Shown here in pieces: positions 20,869 through 31,813 of a DNA stretch of 34,701 bases. The first letter of the stretch is position 1, and each line of letters opens with the position of its first letter. The notes under the pieces were generated by a model. The model was not told the origin of the DNA and ran no database searches. It saw only the letters and a list, made by a program, of their open reading frames with translations. Both the position numbers and the translations under genes were made by a program. Location: assembly GCA_002343325.1 (NCBI GenBank), contig DDSG01000037.1, positions 1 through 34,701 on the forward strand, written 5' to 3'. The DNA comes from Phycisphaerales bacterium UBA2396. Its GTDB lineage: Bacteria; Planctomycetota; Phycisphaerae; Phycisphaerales; UBA1924.

Positions 20869-22341
20869 TTAATTGGAGGGAGAGCCCTCGGCGATGACCT
20901 GTCTGGCGTGTGCGAGCAGGGCGCGTGCCTCGTTCTCGGACGGAGCTTCGGCGATGAGGCGCATGATGGGTTCGGTGTTGCTGGCGCGGACGTGGAGCCA
21001 GGCGCGTTTGGCGTCGAGCCCGACCCATACGCCGTCTTGTCGGTCGACGCGTTCCTTGGCGAAGGCGCGGGCGATGGCGTCGATGGCCGGGGCGGCGTCG
21101 TCCTTGCGGGCGAGGTCGACCTTCTCCTTCACGATCGCGTAGGAGGGGATTCCCGCGACGATGGAGCTGAGGGGCGTGCGGGTGTGCCGGAGCAGCGACA
21201 TCACCATGGCCATGGCGGAGAGAGAGTCACGGACGTAGGTGACGGCGGGCCAGATGACGCCGCCGTTGCCCTCGCCGCCGAGAATGGCGTTCTCGCGCTT
21301 CATGGTCTCGACGACGTTGGCCTCACCGACGGCGGTGCGGAGGACGCGGGCGCCGTAGCGTGCGGCGATGTCCTCGATCATGCGGCTGGTGGAGAGGTTG
21401 ACGACCAGGGCGGCGTCCTTGGTGGGCTTGCCCGCCTGCTTCATCGATTCGAGGAGGGCGATGGCGCCGAGGACGAGGGTGTACTCCTCGCCGATGTAGG
21501 CGCCCTTCTCGTCGACGATGGCGAGGCGGTCGGCGTCGGGATCTTGTGCGAAGCCGACGGCGGCGCCCGACTCTCGGACGCTGTCGCGGAGGGAATCGAG
21601 GTGTGCGGCGACGGGCTCGGGCGGATGGGGGAAGATGCCGGTGGGTTCGCAGCCCAGGTGGAGGAGTTCGTCGACGCCGAGGCGTTCGGCGAGGTCGCGG
21701 GCGCCGACGATGCCCGAGGCGTTGACGGAATCGACGACGATCCGGAGGTCGTTGCCGACGGACCAGGAGTCGGGCGCGAGCCCGTGATCTTCGAGTGCGT
21801 CGGCGACACGGGCGATGTGAACGGCTGCGGAGGCGACGTCGGCGGAGAGCGAACCGATCGCGGACCAGGGGGCGAGCGCGGGGCGCGACTCGTGGAAGCG
21901 GGCGGCGACCTGGGCGGCGATGGGAGCGGAGGGTGCGCAGGCGGAGCTGCCGTGGAGACCCCGGCCGTCGGCGAAGAGACACTTGAGCCCGTTCCACTGC
22001 TGCGGGTTGTGGCTGGCGGTGAGGACCATGCCGGCGACGAGGTGGTCTGGGTGGTCGGCGGCGTGGCGATCGACGAGGACGGCGGTGGTGGGGGTCATGG
22101 CGACGCCGAGATCGAGAACCCGGACGCCCGCGGCGAGTAGCCCGGCGCACGCGGCGTGATGGACGAAGGCGTTGCCGGCGCGGCCGTCGCGGGCGAGGAT
22201 GATGGTGACGGGACGCCCGGCGGCATGGTCGATCAGCCAACCGGCGAAGGATCCCGCGAAGCGGGTGCAGACATCGGGAGAGAGGCTGGACCCGATAACG
22301 CCGCGCAGCCCGCTGACACCAACCATCAATGCCGAACTCAT
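20869..22341 (-). CDS. glmM: Phosphohexomutase, probable phosphoglucosamine mutase
   Basis: A protein of 490 residues. I chose ATG 22341 (GGAGACC upstream, MSSALMVGVSGLRGVIG) over the longer frame to 22428. Alpha-D-phosphohexomutase landmarks are all present: the GVSGLRG entry, phosphoserine loop VLTASHNPQQWNGLK, metal-binding DPDADR, sugar-specificity loop GGEGNGG, and phosphate-binding RASNTEPIMR near the C-terminus. The enzyme interconverts hexosamine- or hexose-6- and 1-phosphates; GlmM feeds UDP-GlcNAc synthesis for the envelope. GEGNGG rather than the GEMSGH of typical phosphomannomutases suggests the GlmM-like or archaeal-type branch, but substrate choice cannot be settled from sequence. 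It is followed 95 bp later, same strand, by the sugar dehydrogenase gene. Confidence 0.82.
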   Translation of the reverse strand: MSSALMVGVSGLRGVIGSSLSPDVCTRFAGSFAGWLIDHAAGRPVTIILARDGRAGNAFVHHAACAGLLAAGVRVLDLGVAMTPTTAVLVDRHAADHPDHLVAGMVLTASHNPQQWNGLKCLFADGRGLHGSSACAPSAPIAAQVAARFHESRPALAPWSAIGSLSADVASAAVHIARVADALEDHGLAPDSWSVGNDLRIVVDSVNASGIVGARDLAERLGVDELLHLGCEPTGIFPHPPEPVAAHLDSLRDSVRESGAAVGFAQDPDADRLAIVDEKGAYIGEEYTLVLGAIALLESMKQAGKPTKDAALVVNLSTSRMIEDIAARYGARVLRTAVGEANVVETMKRENAILGGEGNGGVIWPAVTYVRDSLSAMAMVMSLLRHTRTPLSSIVAGIPSYAIVKEKVDLARKDDAAPAIDAIARAFAKERVDRQDGVWVGLDAKRAWLHVRASNTEPIMRLIAEAPSENEARALLAHARQVIAEGSPSN

Positions 22342-22464
22342 TGGGGGTCTCCAGAAAGAACGATCCAACAAGAGGGAAAGACGGTAGGTCGGCAGGGGGA
22401 GACTTGATTCTGAGTTTGGTCTTTGCACGGGACGGGAAGAAGTGGTCGGCGGCTAGAGTGGCTT

Positions 22465-22851
22465 ATGTACGAGATCGTGGTGGAATCTGAGTTTTCGGCG
22501 GCGCACGCGCTGGTGATCGGTGGGGTGCGGGAGTCGCTGCACGGGCACAACTGGCACACCGAGGCGGTGGTGAGCGGGGAGACGCTGGACGGCGACGGGC
22601 TGCTGTGCGACTTTCACACGGTCGAGGCGGAGCTGAGGGCGATCACGGGGCGGTTTCATAACAGGAACTTGAACGAGGTCGAGCCGTTCACAACGGTGAA
22701 TCCGTCGGCGGAGCAGGTGGCACGGGTGATCGCGGAGGAGTTGTCGTCGAGGCTTGACGGGTCGTTGTCGCCGCACGCGTGGGTGTCGCGTGTGACGGTG
22801 ACGGAGGCGGCGCGTTGCCGGGCGACGTATCGGCGGGCGGGGCGGGCATGA
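22465..22851 (+). CDS. 6-pyruvoyl-tetrahydropterin synthase/QueD-fold protein, variant active site
   Basis: A protein of 128 residues from ATG 22465. Zinc ligands of the COG0720 T-fold family are present: SAAH (His14) and HGHNWH (His26, His28), as is a family-like TEAARC near the C-terminus. QueD and PTPS-I carry a catalytic Cys four or more residues before HGH. Here the segment is RESLHGH, so no Cys, but a Glu at E-x-x-H-G-H as described for the PTPS-III group, which makes the folate precursor 6-hydroxymethyl-dihydropterin. The usual LDHxxLN motif is replaced by FHNRNLN, losing the Asp-His pair. It may therefore be PTPS-III or another branch. Its stop overlaps the ppk start (ATGA). Confidence 0.72.
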   Translation: MYEIVVESEFSAAHALVIGGVRESLHGHNWHTEAVVSGETLDGDGLLCDFHTVEAELRAITGRFHNRNLNEVEPFTTVNPSAEQVARVIAEELSSRLDGSLSPHAWVSRVTVTEAARCRATYRRAGRA

Positions 22852-25037
22852 GCGCGACGCCGAATCCGAGAGCGTTGAGGCTTCACAAGTCGGTGGAGCC
22901 GCGTACGGCGGGGCAGGTGCCGGCGGCGGAGACGACGCGGTTTTTCAATCGTGACGTGTCGTGGCTGGAGTTCAACCGTCGCGTGCTGGCGCAGGCGTCG
23001 GATCCGCGGACGCCGCTGCTTGAGCGGGTGAAGTTCCTGGCGATCTTCACGACGAACCTGGACGAGTTTTTCATGAAGCGTGTGGGGCTCGTGAAGCGGC
23101 AGGTGCACAGCGGGCTGACGACGGTCGGGCCGGACGGGCTGACGCCGAGACAGCAGTTGGCGGCGATCCGCGGGTTGGTGTGCGAGCTGCAGCAGCAGCA
23201 GACGGCGATCTTCCGCAACGAGGTGGTTCCCGCGTTGGCGTCGGAGGGGATCGAGCTGCTGAGGGCGAACGAGTTGCCCGAGCGTGAGCGAGAGGCGCTG
23301 CGTGAGTGGTATCGGGTGAACGTGTTCCCGGCGTTGACGCCTCTGGCGGTGGATCCGGGGCACCGATTCCCGTTCATCTCGAATCTGTCGGACAACCTGG
23401 GGATTCTGATCGAGCCGCCGGCGCCGGTGCGTGGTCGCCCGGTCTCGGCGGAGGATCTGATCTTCGCGCGCGTGAAGATCCCGCCTTCGATGAAGCGGTT
23501 TGTCGAGCTGCCGGCGACGACGAAGCAGGGACGTCGGGTGCGGCGATTCGTTTATCTGCACGACATCGTCCGCGAGAATCTGGGCGATCTGTTCCCGGGG
23601 GTCACGATCCGCGAGCAGGCGGTGTTCCGTGTGACGCGGTCGGCGGGGATTCAGCGGGACGAGCTGGAAGGGCAGACGCTGCTGCAGTCGGTGGAGGCGG
23701 ACCTGCGTCAGCGGCGGTTCGCGCGGGTGGTTCGGATGGAGATCGAGCCGGACGCTTCGCCCGATCTGACGCACGAGCTGCTGGACAAGCTGAGCCTGGA
23801 CGCGCAGGACCTGTACGAGAACCCGGCGGACGAGTACGACAGTCTGTTTGAGATCTACGACGTGGATCGGCCCGACCTGAAGGACCCCAAGTGGCGACCG
23901 GTGACGCCGCGACGGCTGTCTGATCCGAAGGCGAACATCTTCGCGCAGATCCGCAAGCAGGACATTCTGGTGCATCACCCGTACGAGAGCTTCACGGACA
24001 GCGTGGAGCGGTTTATCGCTGCGGCGGCGTCGGACCCGGACGTGGTGACGATCAAGCAGACGCTGTACCGCACGAGCCCGGACTCGCCCTTTATTCAGTC
24101 GCTGATCCGTGCGGCCGAGTCGGGCAAGCAGGTGGCGTGCCTGGTCGAACTTCGGGCGAGGTTCGACGAGGACAAGAACGTTCGCTTCGCGCGGATGCTC
24201 GAGAAGGCGGGCGTCCACGTGGCGTACGGCGTGCTCGGGCTCAAGACGCACACCAAGACCTCGCTTGTCGTGCGAAAGGAACGCCACGGCCTGCGGTGCT
24301 ACGCGCACATCGGCACGGGGAACTACAACCCGCGGACGGCGACGCTCTATACCGACCTTGGTTTGCTCACGTGCGACCCCGAGATCACGGCGGACGCGGT
24401 GACGCTGTTCAATTACCTGACGGGAGTTGCGGTGCCGCAGGCCTACCACAACCTGCTGGTGGCGCCCTTCAACATGCGGGAGCAGTTCAACCGCATGATC
24501 GACGAAGAGATCGCGTTCGCCAAGGCGGGCCGGCCGGCGCGGATCATCGCGAAGATCAACTCGATGGAAGACCGGGAGATTACGGAGCGTCTGTACGCGG
24601 CGTCGCAGGCGGGCGTGCAGATCGACCTGATCGTGCGCGGGTTCTGCTGCCTGCGGCCGGGCGTGCGGGGGTTGTCCGACAACATCAGGGTGGTGTCGGT
24701 GGTGGGGCGGTTCCTCGAGCACTCGCGCATCTTCCATTTCGGGCGCGGGCAGGAAGATCCGCTCGACGGGGATTGGTACATCGGGTCCGCGGACTGGATG
24801 TATCGCAACCTGTCGAACCGGGTGGAGTGTGCGACGCCCGTGCGTGACGCGGACGCGAGGCGGCGGCTGCTGCGCGTGGTCGAGGTGATGCTTGCCGATC
24901 ATCGGCACGCGTGGGATCTGGACTCGATGGGCGGGTACCACGCGAGACTCATGCTCGACGATGCGCCGGAGAATTCGCCGGAGCGTCGCGGCACGTTCGC
25001 CGCGCTCATGGCCGACGCGATCGAGTCGGCGAAGTAG
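22848..25037 (+). CDS. ppk1: Polyphosphate kinase 1
   Basis: A protein of 729 residues, ATG 22848 overlapping the upstream stop by 4 bp. It polymerises ATP gamma-phosphate into polyphosphate. Domains in order: N-terminal helical (FFNRDVSWLEFNRRVLAQAS, LERVKFLAIFTTNLDEFFMK), head domain (NVFPALTPLAVDPGHRFPFI), first catalytic domain (HHPYESFTDSVERFIAAAAS, then VTIKQTLYRTS), phospho-His motif region HTKTSLVVRKERHGLRCYAH followed by GTGNYNPRTATLYTDLGLL, and second catalytic domain (IFHFGRGQEDP, WYIGSADWMYRNLSNRVE). The length is standard and all motifs are intact. It converges with hppA, whose product uses pyrophosphate, so two phosphoanhydride-energy genes face each other across one terminator. 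Confidence 0.95.
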   Translation: MSATPNPRALRLHKSVEPRTAGQVPAAETTRFFNRDVSWLEFNRRVLAQASDPRTPLLERVKFLAIFTTNLDEFFMKRVGLVKRQVHSGLTTVGPDGLTPRQQLAAIRGLVCELQQQQTAIFRNEVVPALASEGIELLRANELPEREREALREWYRVNVFPALTPLAVDPGHRFPFISNLSDNLGILIEPPAPVRGRPVSAEDLIFARVKIPPSMKRFVELPATTKQGRRVRRFVYLHDIVRENLGDLFPGVTIREQAVFRVTRSAGIQRDELEGQTLLQSVEADLRQRRFARVVRMEIEPDASPDLTHELLDKLSLDAQDLYENPADEYDSLFEIYDVDRPDLKDPKWRPVTPRRLSDPKANIFAQIRKQDILVHHPYESFTDSVERFIAAAASDPDVVTIKQTLYRTSPDSPFIQSLIRAAESGKQVACLVELRARFDEDKNVRFARMLEKAGVHVAYGVLGLKTHTKTSLVVRKERHGLRCYAHIGTGNYNPRTATLYTDLGLLTCDPEITADAVTLFNYLTGVAVPQAYHNLLVAPFNMREQFNRMIDEEIAFAKAGRPARIIAKINSMEDREITERLYAASQAGVQIDLIVRGFCCLRPGVRGLSDNIRVVSVVGRFLEHSRIFHFGRGQEDPLDGDWYIGSADWMYRNLSNRVECATPVRDADARRRLLRVVEVMLADHRHAWDLDSMGGYHARLMLDDAPENSPERRGTFAALMADAIESAK

Positions 25038-25091
25038 AACCGCTGGATCCTCTCGACGAGTGAGCCACGTTGAAGCTTGGAGAAAAAGAAA

Positions 25092-25115
25092 CACGGGCCC
25101 GGAGGCGGGCCCGTG
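25092..25115. terminator. Bidirectional terminator between ppk1 and hppA
   Basis: CACGGGCCC (25092-25100) and GGGCCCGTG (25107-25115) form a perfect 9-bp stem with a 6-base loop. An A-rich run (AGAAAAAGAAA) on the left provides the U-tract for the leftward hppA transcript; the right side lacks a clear T-run. It serves two convergent genes. Confidence 0.75.
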
Positions 25116-25143
25116 ATCGTTGGATGCGGGATTGTTGGGTCGA

Positions 25144-27726
<2,583 letters not shown>

Positions 27727-27915
27727 ATGAGACGGTCTCCCTGTGCGCGTCGGCCGCGCCAAAAGGCACCGGAATGCTGGACAACACCGATCAGTCCGAC
27801 CCCGCGATACCGAGAAACGCCGCATCCGCGAGTGTGATCTCGCGCGCGACGGAATTGTGCTGGCAAGTGTGCCGTTGGGGATGCCCGCGCGTCAAGCGCT
27901 GGCGTGGTCAACGGT

Positions 27916-28131
27916 TCAGAAGCGCTCGGGGCCGGTGCGGACGGGCAGATCGTCCTTCACGCGGCGGGCAACGCTCTTCCGCGCGGCGCGGCGGCGACGC
28001 TCGGAGGGCTTCTCGTAGAACTCCTTGCGCTTCACGTCCTTCGTGAGCCCTTCCTTCTCGCAGAGCTTCTTGAACCGACGCATCAACTGCTCGGTCGACT
28101 CGCCGCTGCGGCTCTTCACTCGGATCGCCAT
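27916..28131 (-). CDS. rpsU: 30S ribosomal protein bS21
   Basis: A protein of 71 residues from ATG 28131 (GAGGTG six bases upstream; a GTG two codons earlier is in frame but lies on that site). Sequence MAIRVKSRSGESTEQLMRRF, KKLCEKEGLTKDVKRKEFYE, then KPSERRRRAARKS is the classic bS21 pattern: short basic helices with a C-terminal arginine/lysine cluster that contacts 16S rRNA near the anti-Shine-Dalgarno region. It is the upstream neighbour of hppA on the same strand, separated by 189 bp, so probably transcribed separately. Divergent from the lipoprotein gene across about 250 bp of non-coding DNA in which I see no further feature. Confidence 0.93.
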   Translation of the reverse strand: MAIRVKSRSGESTEQLMRRFKKLCEKEGLTKDVKRKEFYEKPSERRRRAARKSVARRVKDDLPVRTGPERF

Positions 28132-28379
28132 GAACACCTCGCACTGGTCGGCTCGATCGCGACGCCTCTCGCCCGGATATGCCGATCATATTCCGAACGC
28201 AAGGACGCCCGCGATGAGGGAGGGAATCAAAGGCCACCCCCCCCGTCCGATCAAGCCCGGGCAACGCTTGCCGGCCGAGCATCGCCATGATGTTGCCATG
28301 ATTCCACCAAAAAAGGGTAATGTTCGTGGCGGGGGATCCCTCCTACCGTCATGGCACTGAACGATCGGAGGACTTTTCG

Positions 28380-28796
28380 ATGCGACGGACCGCGAACGCC
28401 CGGACATTGCTTGTGGCCCTGACCGCCTCGCTCGCGGCGACCCTGACCGGTTGCCAGGTCGTGGAACGGACGCACGGGTCGACGGGGATCGTTGCTCGCT
28501 ACAACGGGTTTGACTTCAACGCGGACCTGCCCGCCGAGACCACGGTGCCCGCGATCGTGGCGGCGGCGGAGGCTTCGTTCCGTGACATGGGGTACACCGT
28601 GGTCTCCTCGACCTCGACGGAGCAGAGCGGGACGGTGGTCGGCCGGCCGCCGAGGCTCAACGACTACCCGATCGTTCGCGTGAGGGCGGTGCAGCGTGAC
28701 GGGGCGATCCGGGTGTACATCAACAAGGAGCCGATCAACGAGGAAGCGCTGGTACGCGGCGTGCTCTCGCGGATCCTTGAGAAGCTCGGTCTGTAA
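28380..28796 (+). CDS. Small lipoprotein, DUF3568-like
   Basis: A protein of 138 residues from ATG 28380 (GGAGG eight bases upstream; an earlier in-frame start lacks a leader). The N-terminus is a lipoprotein signal: MRRTANARTLLVALTASLAA followed by the lipobox LTGC, giving a lipidated Cys at about residue 22. The mature part has an AAAEASFRDMGYTVVSSTST segment and a strand with NDYPIVRVRAVQRDGAIRVY, a pattern seen in DUF3568-like small periplasmic lipoproteins. The function is unknown. The last residues form an amphipathic helix (RGVLSRILEKLGL). A terminator hairpin shared with the convergent tagged protein follows. Confidence 0.78.
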   Translation: MRRTANARTLLVALTASLAATLTGCQVVERTHGSTGIVARYNGFDFNADLPAETTVPAIVAAAEASFRDMGYTVVSSTSTEQSGTVVGRPPRLNDYPIVRVRAVQRDGAIRVYINKEPINEEALVRGVLSRILEKLGL

Positions 28797-28826
28797 GCCC
28801 GCGGCTCTCCGCGTGAAAAAGAGAAT

Positions 28827-28857
28827 CGGGCCGCGTCGGTTTCCCGGTCGCGGCCCG
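28827..28857. terminator. Bidirectional terminator
   Basis: CGGGCCGCG (28827-28835) and CGCGGCCCG (28849-28857) form a perfect 9-bp stem with a 13-base loop, preceded on the left by GAAAAAGAGAAT, which is the U-tract for leftward transcription. It lies between the ends of the convergent lipoprotein and tagged secreted protein genes. Confidence 0.7.
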
Positions 28858-28879
28858 TGGAGCGTGGTGGGGGGGTCGT

Positions 28880-31213
28880 TCAGCAGCCGACTTCGAAGGC
28901 GCTGACGTAGGCGTCAAAGTCGAAGAAGTCGATGAAGCCGTCCTCGTCGAAGTCCGCGTTCGGCTCGCCGTTTTCGAAGGCGCTGACGAAGGCGTCAAAG
29001 TCGAAGAAGTCCACGAAGCCGTCGCCGTCGAAGTCGACCGGGCAGGGGTTGCCCATGTCCGCATCGAGGGAGAGCGTGAAGGCGCCGGCGGGGATGTTGC
29101 GGGCGCGGATATCGACGCTGACGGGTTCGCTCGGCGTTGGGTTGACCGGCTGGATCACGATGCGCTCGGTGGAGGTGTTGCCCCCGCCGCCCGGCGTGCC
29201 GAGGCTGCCGCAGCCGATCACGACCCAGTCAGTGCGCCAGTGACCAGTGGTCGGCCAGGAGGTCCAGTACCAGTAGGTGTACCAGCCCCAGATGAGCTGC
29301 TGGTTGGGTGGGCAGATGACGTGGTCGAGGGTCAGAGGGGTGCCGTTGGGGAAGACGGCGTCGATGACGACGGTGCCGGAGGCGTCGTAGCCGGTGACGG
29401 AGTACTGCGTCGAGCCGACGTTGGAGAAATCGGGCACGATGGTGGAGGCGCCGTTGCTTCCGGTGACGGAGATGGAATCGAGCTGCTGGAGGACGCCCGT
29501 GGCGTCGATCCCGGTACGGGAGAGGACCGCCTCGCCGTTGCTGAACTGGATGTCGTCGAAGGAGACCGAACCGCCCGAGCCGTCGCGGTTGGAGGGCTTC
29601 CAGTCGACGCCGACGCCGTCTTCGCCTGAGGATCCGATACCCACAGCACGCAGGCGGCGGCGTTCCTGATCCGGGCATTGCGTGCCGTCGTCGCACGAAG
29701 AGGAGACGAGGACATTGCCCAGGCCGCGGACCAGCGCGTCCTTCCGCGGGACGTGGGGGAGGCCTCCGCCCTTGGGGGCGGCGCTGGCGAGCGGCATGTC
29801 GGCACAATCGACGAGGGTGAGGGAGGACATGGGGCCCGCGGCTTCGAGCTCGAGGGTGCCCGTGCCGACGAGGGGCAGGTTGCCGTCATCGAAGAGCGGG
29901 GTGGTGGTGATGGTGCGCTCGGTGCCGGAGGAGCCGCCGCAGCCGAAGGTCCAGACCCATTCAAAGTAGACGTACTGCGAGTTGACGAGCTTGGGCGGGT
30001 CGTAGAAGACGATGGTGTGCTTCCAGTAGGGGAAGGAGCCGTCGGGGCAGGGCCCCCAGGGGTTGACGACGCCGCCGAGGTTCTTAAAGCGGGCCTGGCC
30101 GGGGGTGGTCTCGTCGGTGAGGATGGTGCCGTCGGCCTCGCGAACAACGACGTTCAGCGCCGCGGCTCCGGGGAAATCGAGGTCCATCGCGACGGTTCGG
30201 TCGGCCTCGGAGATGATCTTGGGATTGCCGTAGATCACGCCGTCCCAACCCTTGTGCTTGTGGCGGACGGAGGAGCCGGGCGGGAAGTCGCCGGGGCTGA
30301 TGCCGACAACGGCGCCGACGGATTCCATCTCGATGTCCACGCCGAAAGGTCCGACAGTGCCAGGGTTGGAGCGGACATATCCCTGCTGCGAGAGCCCCCA
30401 GCTGAAGCACTCGAGGCATGGCTTGGAATCGGGCTTGGGCTTGACCTTCTTGCCCTTGTAGGCGGAGCCCTGCTCGACCGGGGCGACCTCGGCGAAGGAA
30501 GAGCCGATGCGCAGCTCGTCGACAGCACCGACCTGCGAGCCGACGGAGGCGCCGGTCTCGATGATGAGCTTGGTGATGTTCTGGAAGTCGCCGTATGCGG
30601 GCAGGGTGAGCGTGGCGGTGGAATCGGCGGGATCGGCGTCGAGGTTCGGGTTGATCCAGACGCGCACGTCGTCGGCACCGGCCCTGAAGTCGATGCGGCA
30701 GACGATGTGGGCGACATCGGCGGGGGACGATGACTCAGCGATGCCTCCGGCGAGCCCATTGTCCGCTCCCCAGTGCGAGCGGCCGAAGGGCTGCCCGAGG
30801 AAGAGGAACGGGGCGGGTCCGGTGGAGGGGAGCTTCACGCCGAGCCAGGACGTGCCCGATGTGCCGCTCACCCGGCGGGCGACGAAGGAGATCCAGGCGG
30901 ATGTGCCGGTGGTCCCGGCGATCGGCGTGGCGAGGGTGCGCTGAGCACCGCCCAGGGCCGACTGAGACCGGCCGCCCGCGGTGGAGAGGAGCAGGCCGTT
31001 GCGGATCACAACCTCGTCATTGGCGTTGACGCTCCAACTGCCGTAGCCGGCCGTTTGCCACGGAGAAGCAAAGCCCAGGCCGCCGCTCTGCCCGAGCAGC
31101 GAGTTGCCGGCGGGATACTCGAATCGCTCGGTCGCAAGGGGTTGCGCCTGAGCCGCCCCGGCGAGGCAGGCCAGCATCACGGGCATCATCACACGGTTCG
31201 TCGCGGTCTTCAT
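28880..31213 (-). CDS. Large secreted protein with C-terminal tandem EF-hand tag
   Basis: A protein of 777 residues, ATG 31213. A signal peptide is clear (MKTATNRVMMPVMLACLAGA, cleavage after AQA). Residues 25-220 have the look of a concanavalin/LamG-like jelly roll (ERFEYPAGNSLLGQSGGLGF, then DDVRVWINPNLDADPADS). The middle part is beta-rich with Cys pairs and no recognised family; no catalytic motif was found. The last 55 residues form two EF-hand-like repeats (DFDGDGFVDFFDFDAFVSAF and DFDEDGFIDFFDFDAYVSAF), preceded by CPVD and ending in Gly-Cys. The same tag ends the protein at 18413. It is probably an extracellular or surface protein sorted by this tag, which is inference. Confidence 0.8.
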   Translation of the reverse strand: MKTATNRVMMPVMLACLAGAAQAQPLATERFEYPAGNSLLGQSGGLGFASPWQTAGYGSWSVNANDEVVIRNGLLLSTAGGRSQSALGGAQRTLATPIAGTTGTSAWISFVARRVSGTSGTSWLGVKLPSTGPAPFLFLGQPFGRSHWGADNGLAGGIAESSSPADVAHIVCRIDFRAGADDVRVWINPNLDADPADSTATLTLPAYGDFQNITKLIIETGASVGSQVGAVDELRIGSSFAEVAPVEQGSAYKGKKVKPKPDSKPCLECFSWGLSQQGYVRSNPGTVGPFGVDIEMESVGAVVGISPGDFPPGSSVRHKHKGWDGVIYGNPKIISEADRTVAMDLDFPGAAALNVVVREADGTILTDETTPGQARFKNLGGVVNPWGPCPDGSFPYWKHTIVFYDPPKLVNSQYVYFEWVWTFGCGGSSGTERTITTTPLFDDGNLPLVGTGTLELEAAGPMSSLTLVDCADMPLASAAPKGGGLPHVPRKDALVRGLGNVLVSSSCDDGTQCPDQERRRLRAVGIGSSGEDGVGVDWKPSNRDGSGGSVSFDDIQFSNGEAVLSRTGIDATGVLQQLDSISVTGSNGASTIVPDFSNVGSTQYSVTGYDASGTVVIDAVFPNGTPLTLDHVICPPNQQLIWGWYTYWYWTSWPTTGHWRTDWVVIGCGSLGTPGGGGNTSTERIVIQPVNPTPSEPVSVDIRARNIPAGAFTLSLDADMGNPCPVDFDGDGFVDFFDFDAFVSAFENGEPNADFDEDGFIDFFDFDAYVSAFEVGC

Positions 31214-31332
31214 GATTCACTCCTTCGCGTCTGGGTCCGGGGTTGTCCCGGGCTGGGTTCTTGCTGGCCCGCGGCAACCCGCCGGCCTCACCCAGACTTG
31301 CTGAAGGCATGCGTTTCCTTGCACCTGCGATC

Positions 31333-31369
31333 AAAAAAAGATCGATCGGGCCCGCGAAGAGCCCGATCG
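31333..31369 (-). terminator. Rho-independent terminator after the DUF2892 gene
   Basis: On the minus strand CGATCGGGC and GCCCGATCG (31361-31369 and 31343-31351) form a perfect 9-bp stem with a 9-base loop, followed by GATC and then a run of seven T (31339-31333). This is the strongest canonical terminator in the window. It ends the transcript of the DUF2892 gene before the tagged secreted protein gene starts at 31213. Confidence 0.85.
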
Positions 31370-31400
31370 GAGCGTGAAATCCAAACAAAGACCAATCAAG

Positions 31401-31643
31401 CTATCGTGCGGGCGTACCCTCTCGTGTCACCGCGCACGACTTGCCCTTGAAGGGCAGGTAGAGGGGGCAGAACCCGATCAGCCCTGTCATGGTCATGATG
31501 CCCCCGGCGATGGCGACGATGACCCCTGCGGTCTGCCCCTCGGCCGCACCGAGGGCGGCGAATCCCGCGGCCAGTGTGCCCAGGCCGATGATCAGTCGGG
31601 CGGCTCGTTCGGTGGGACCAACGTTCGTGCATGCGCAAGCCAT
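31401..31643 (-). CDS. DUF2892/YgaP-type small membrane protein
   Basis: A protein of 80 residues from ATG 31643. It has two hydrophobic segments (ARLIIGLGTLAAGFAALGAA and VIVAIAGGIMTMTGLIGFCP) joined by a short polar turn, with the preceding NVGPTERAARLIIG and the final GFCPLYLPFKGKSC that define the DUF2892 (inner membrane YgaP-like) domain. Family members often accompany rhodanese or other sulfur-handling proteins; none is next to it here. The N-terminal CxC (MACACTN) and the two later Cys could be redox or metal active, but this is speculative. It is followed by a strong terminator. Confidence 0.85.
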   Translation of the reverse strand: MACACTNVGPTERAARLIIGLGTLAAGFAALGAAEGQTAGVIVAIAGGIMTMTGLIGFCPLYLPFKGKSCAVTREGTPAR

Positions 31644-31813
31644 GGTGAATCTCCAGAAGCCGGCCTGATGCGCGGCTCATCCTGTGAGAGTCGGGCCGAA
31701 CCACCGGGTTTCATTTCGGAGCGATGAATCTTCTTTTGGGGGTTGGTGTGACGACGATGGCGGTGTGCCGGTCGGGTGGTTGGTTATGCTCCGCCCCGAA
31801 CGGAGGCGACACG

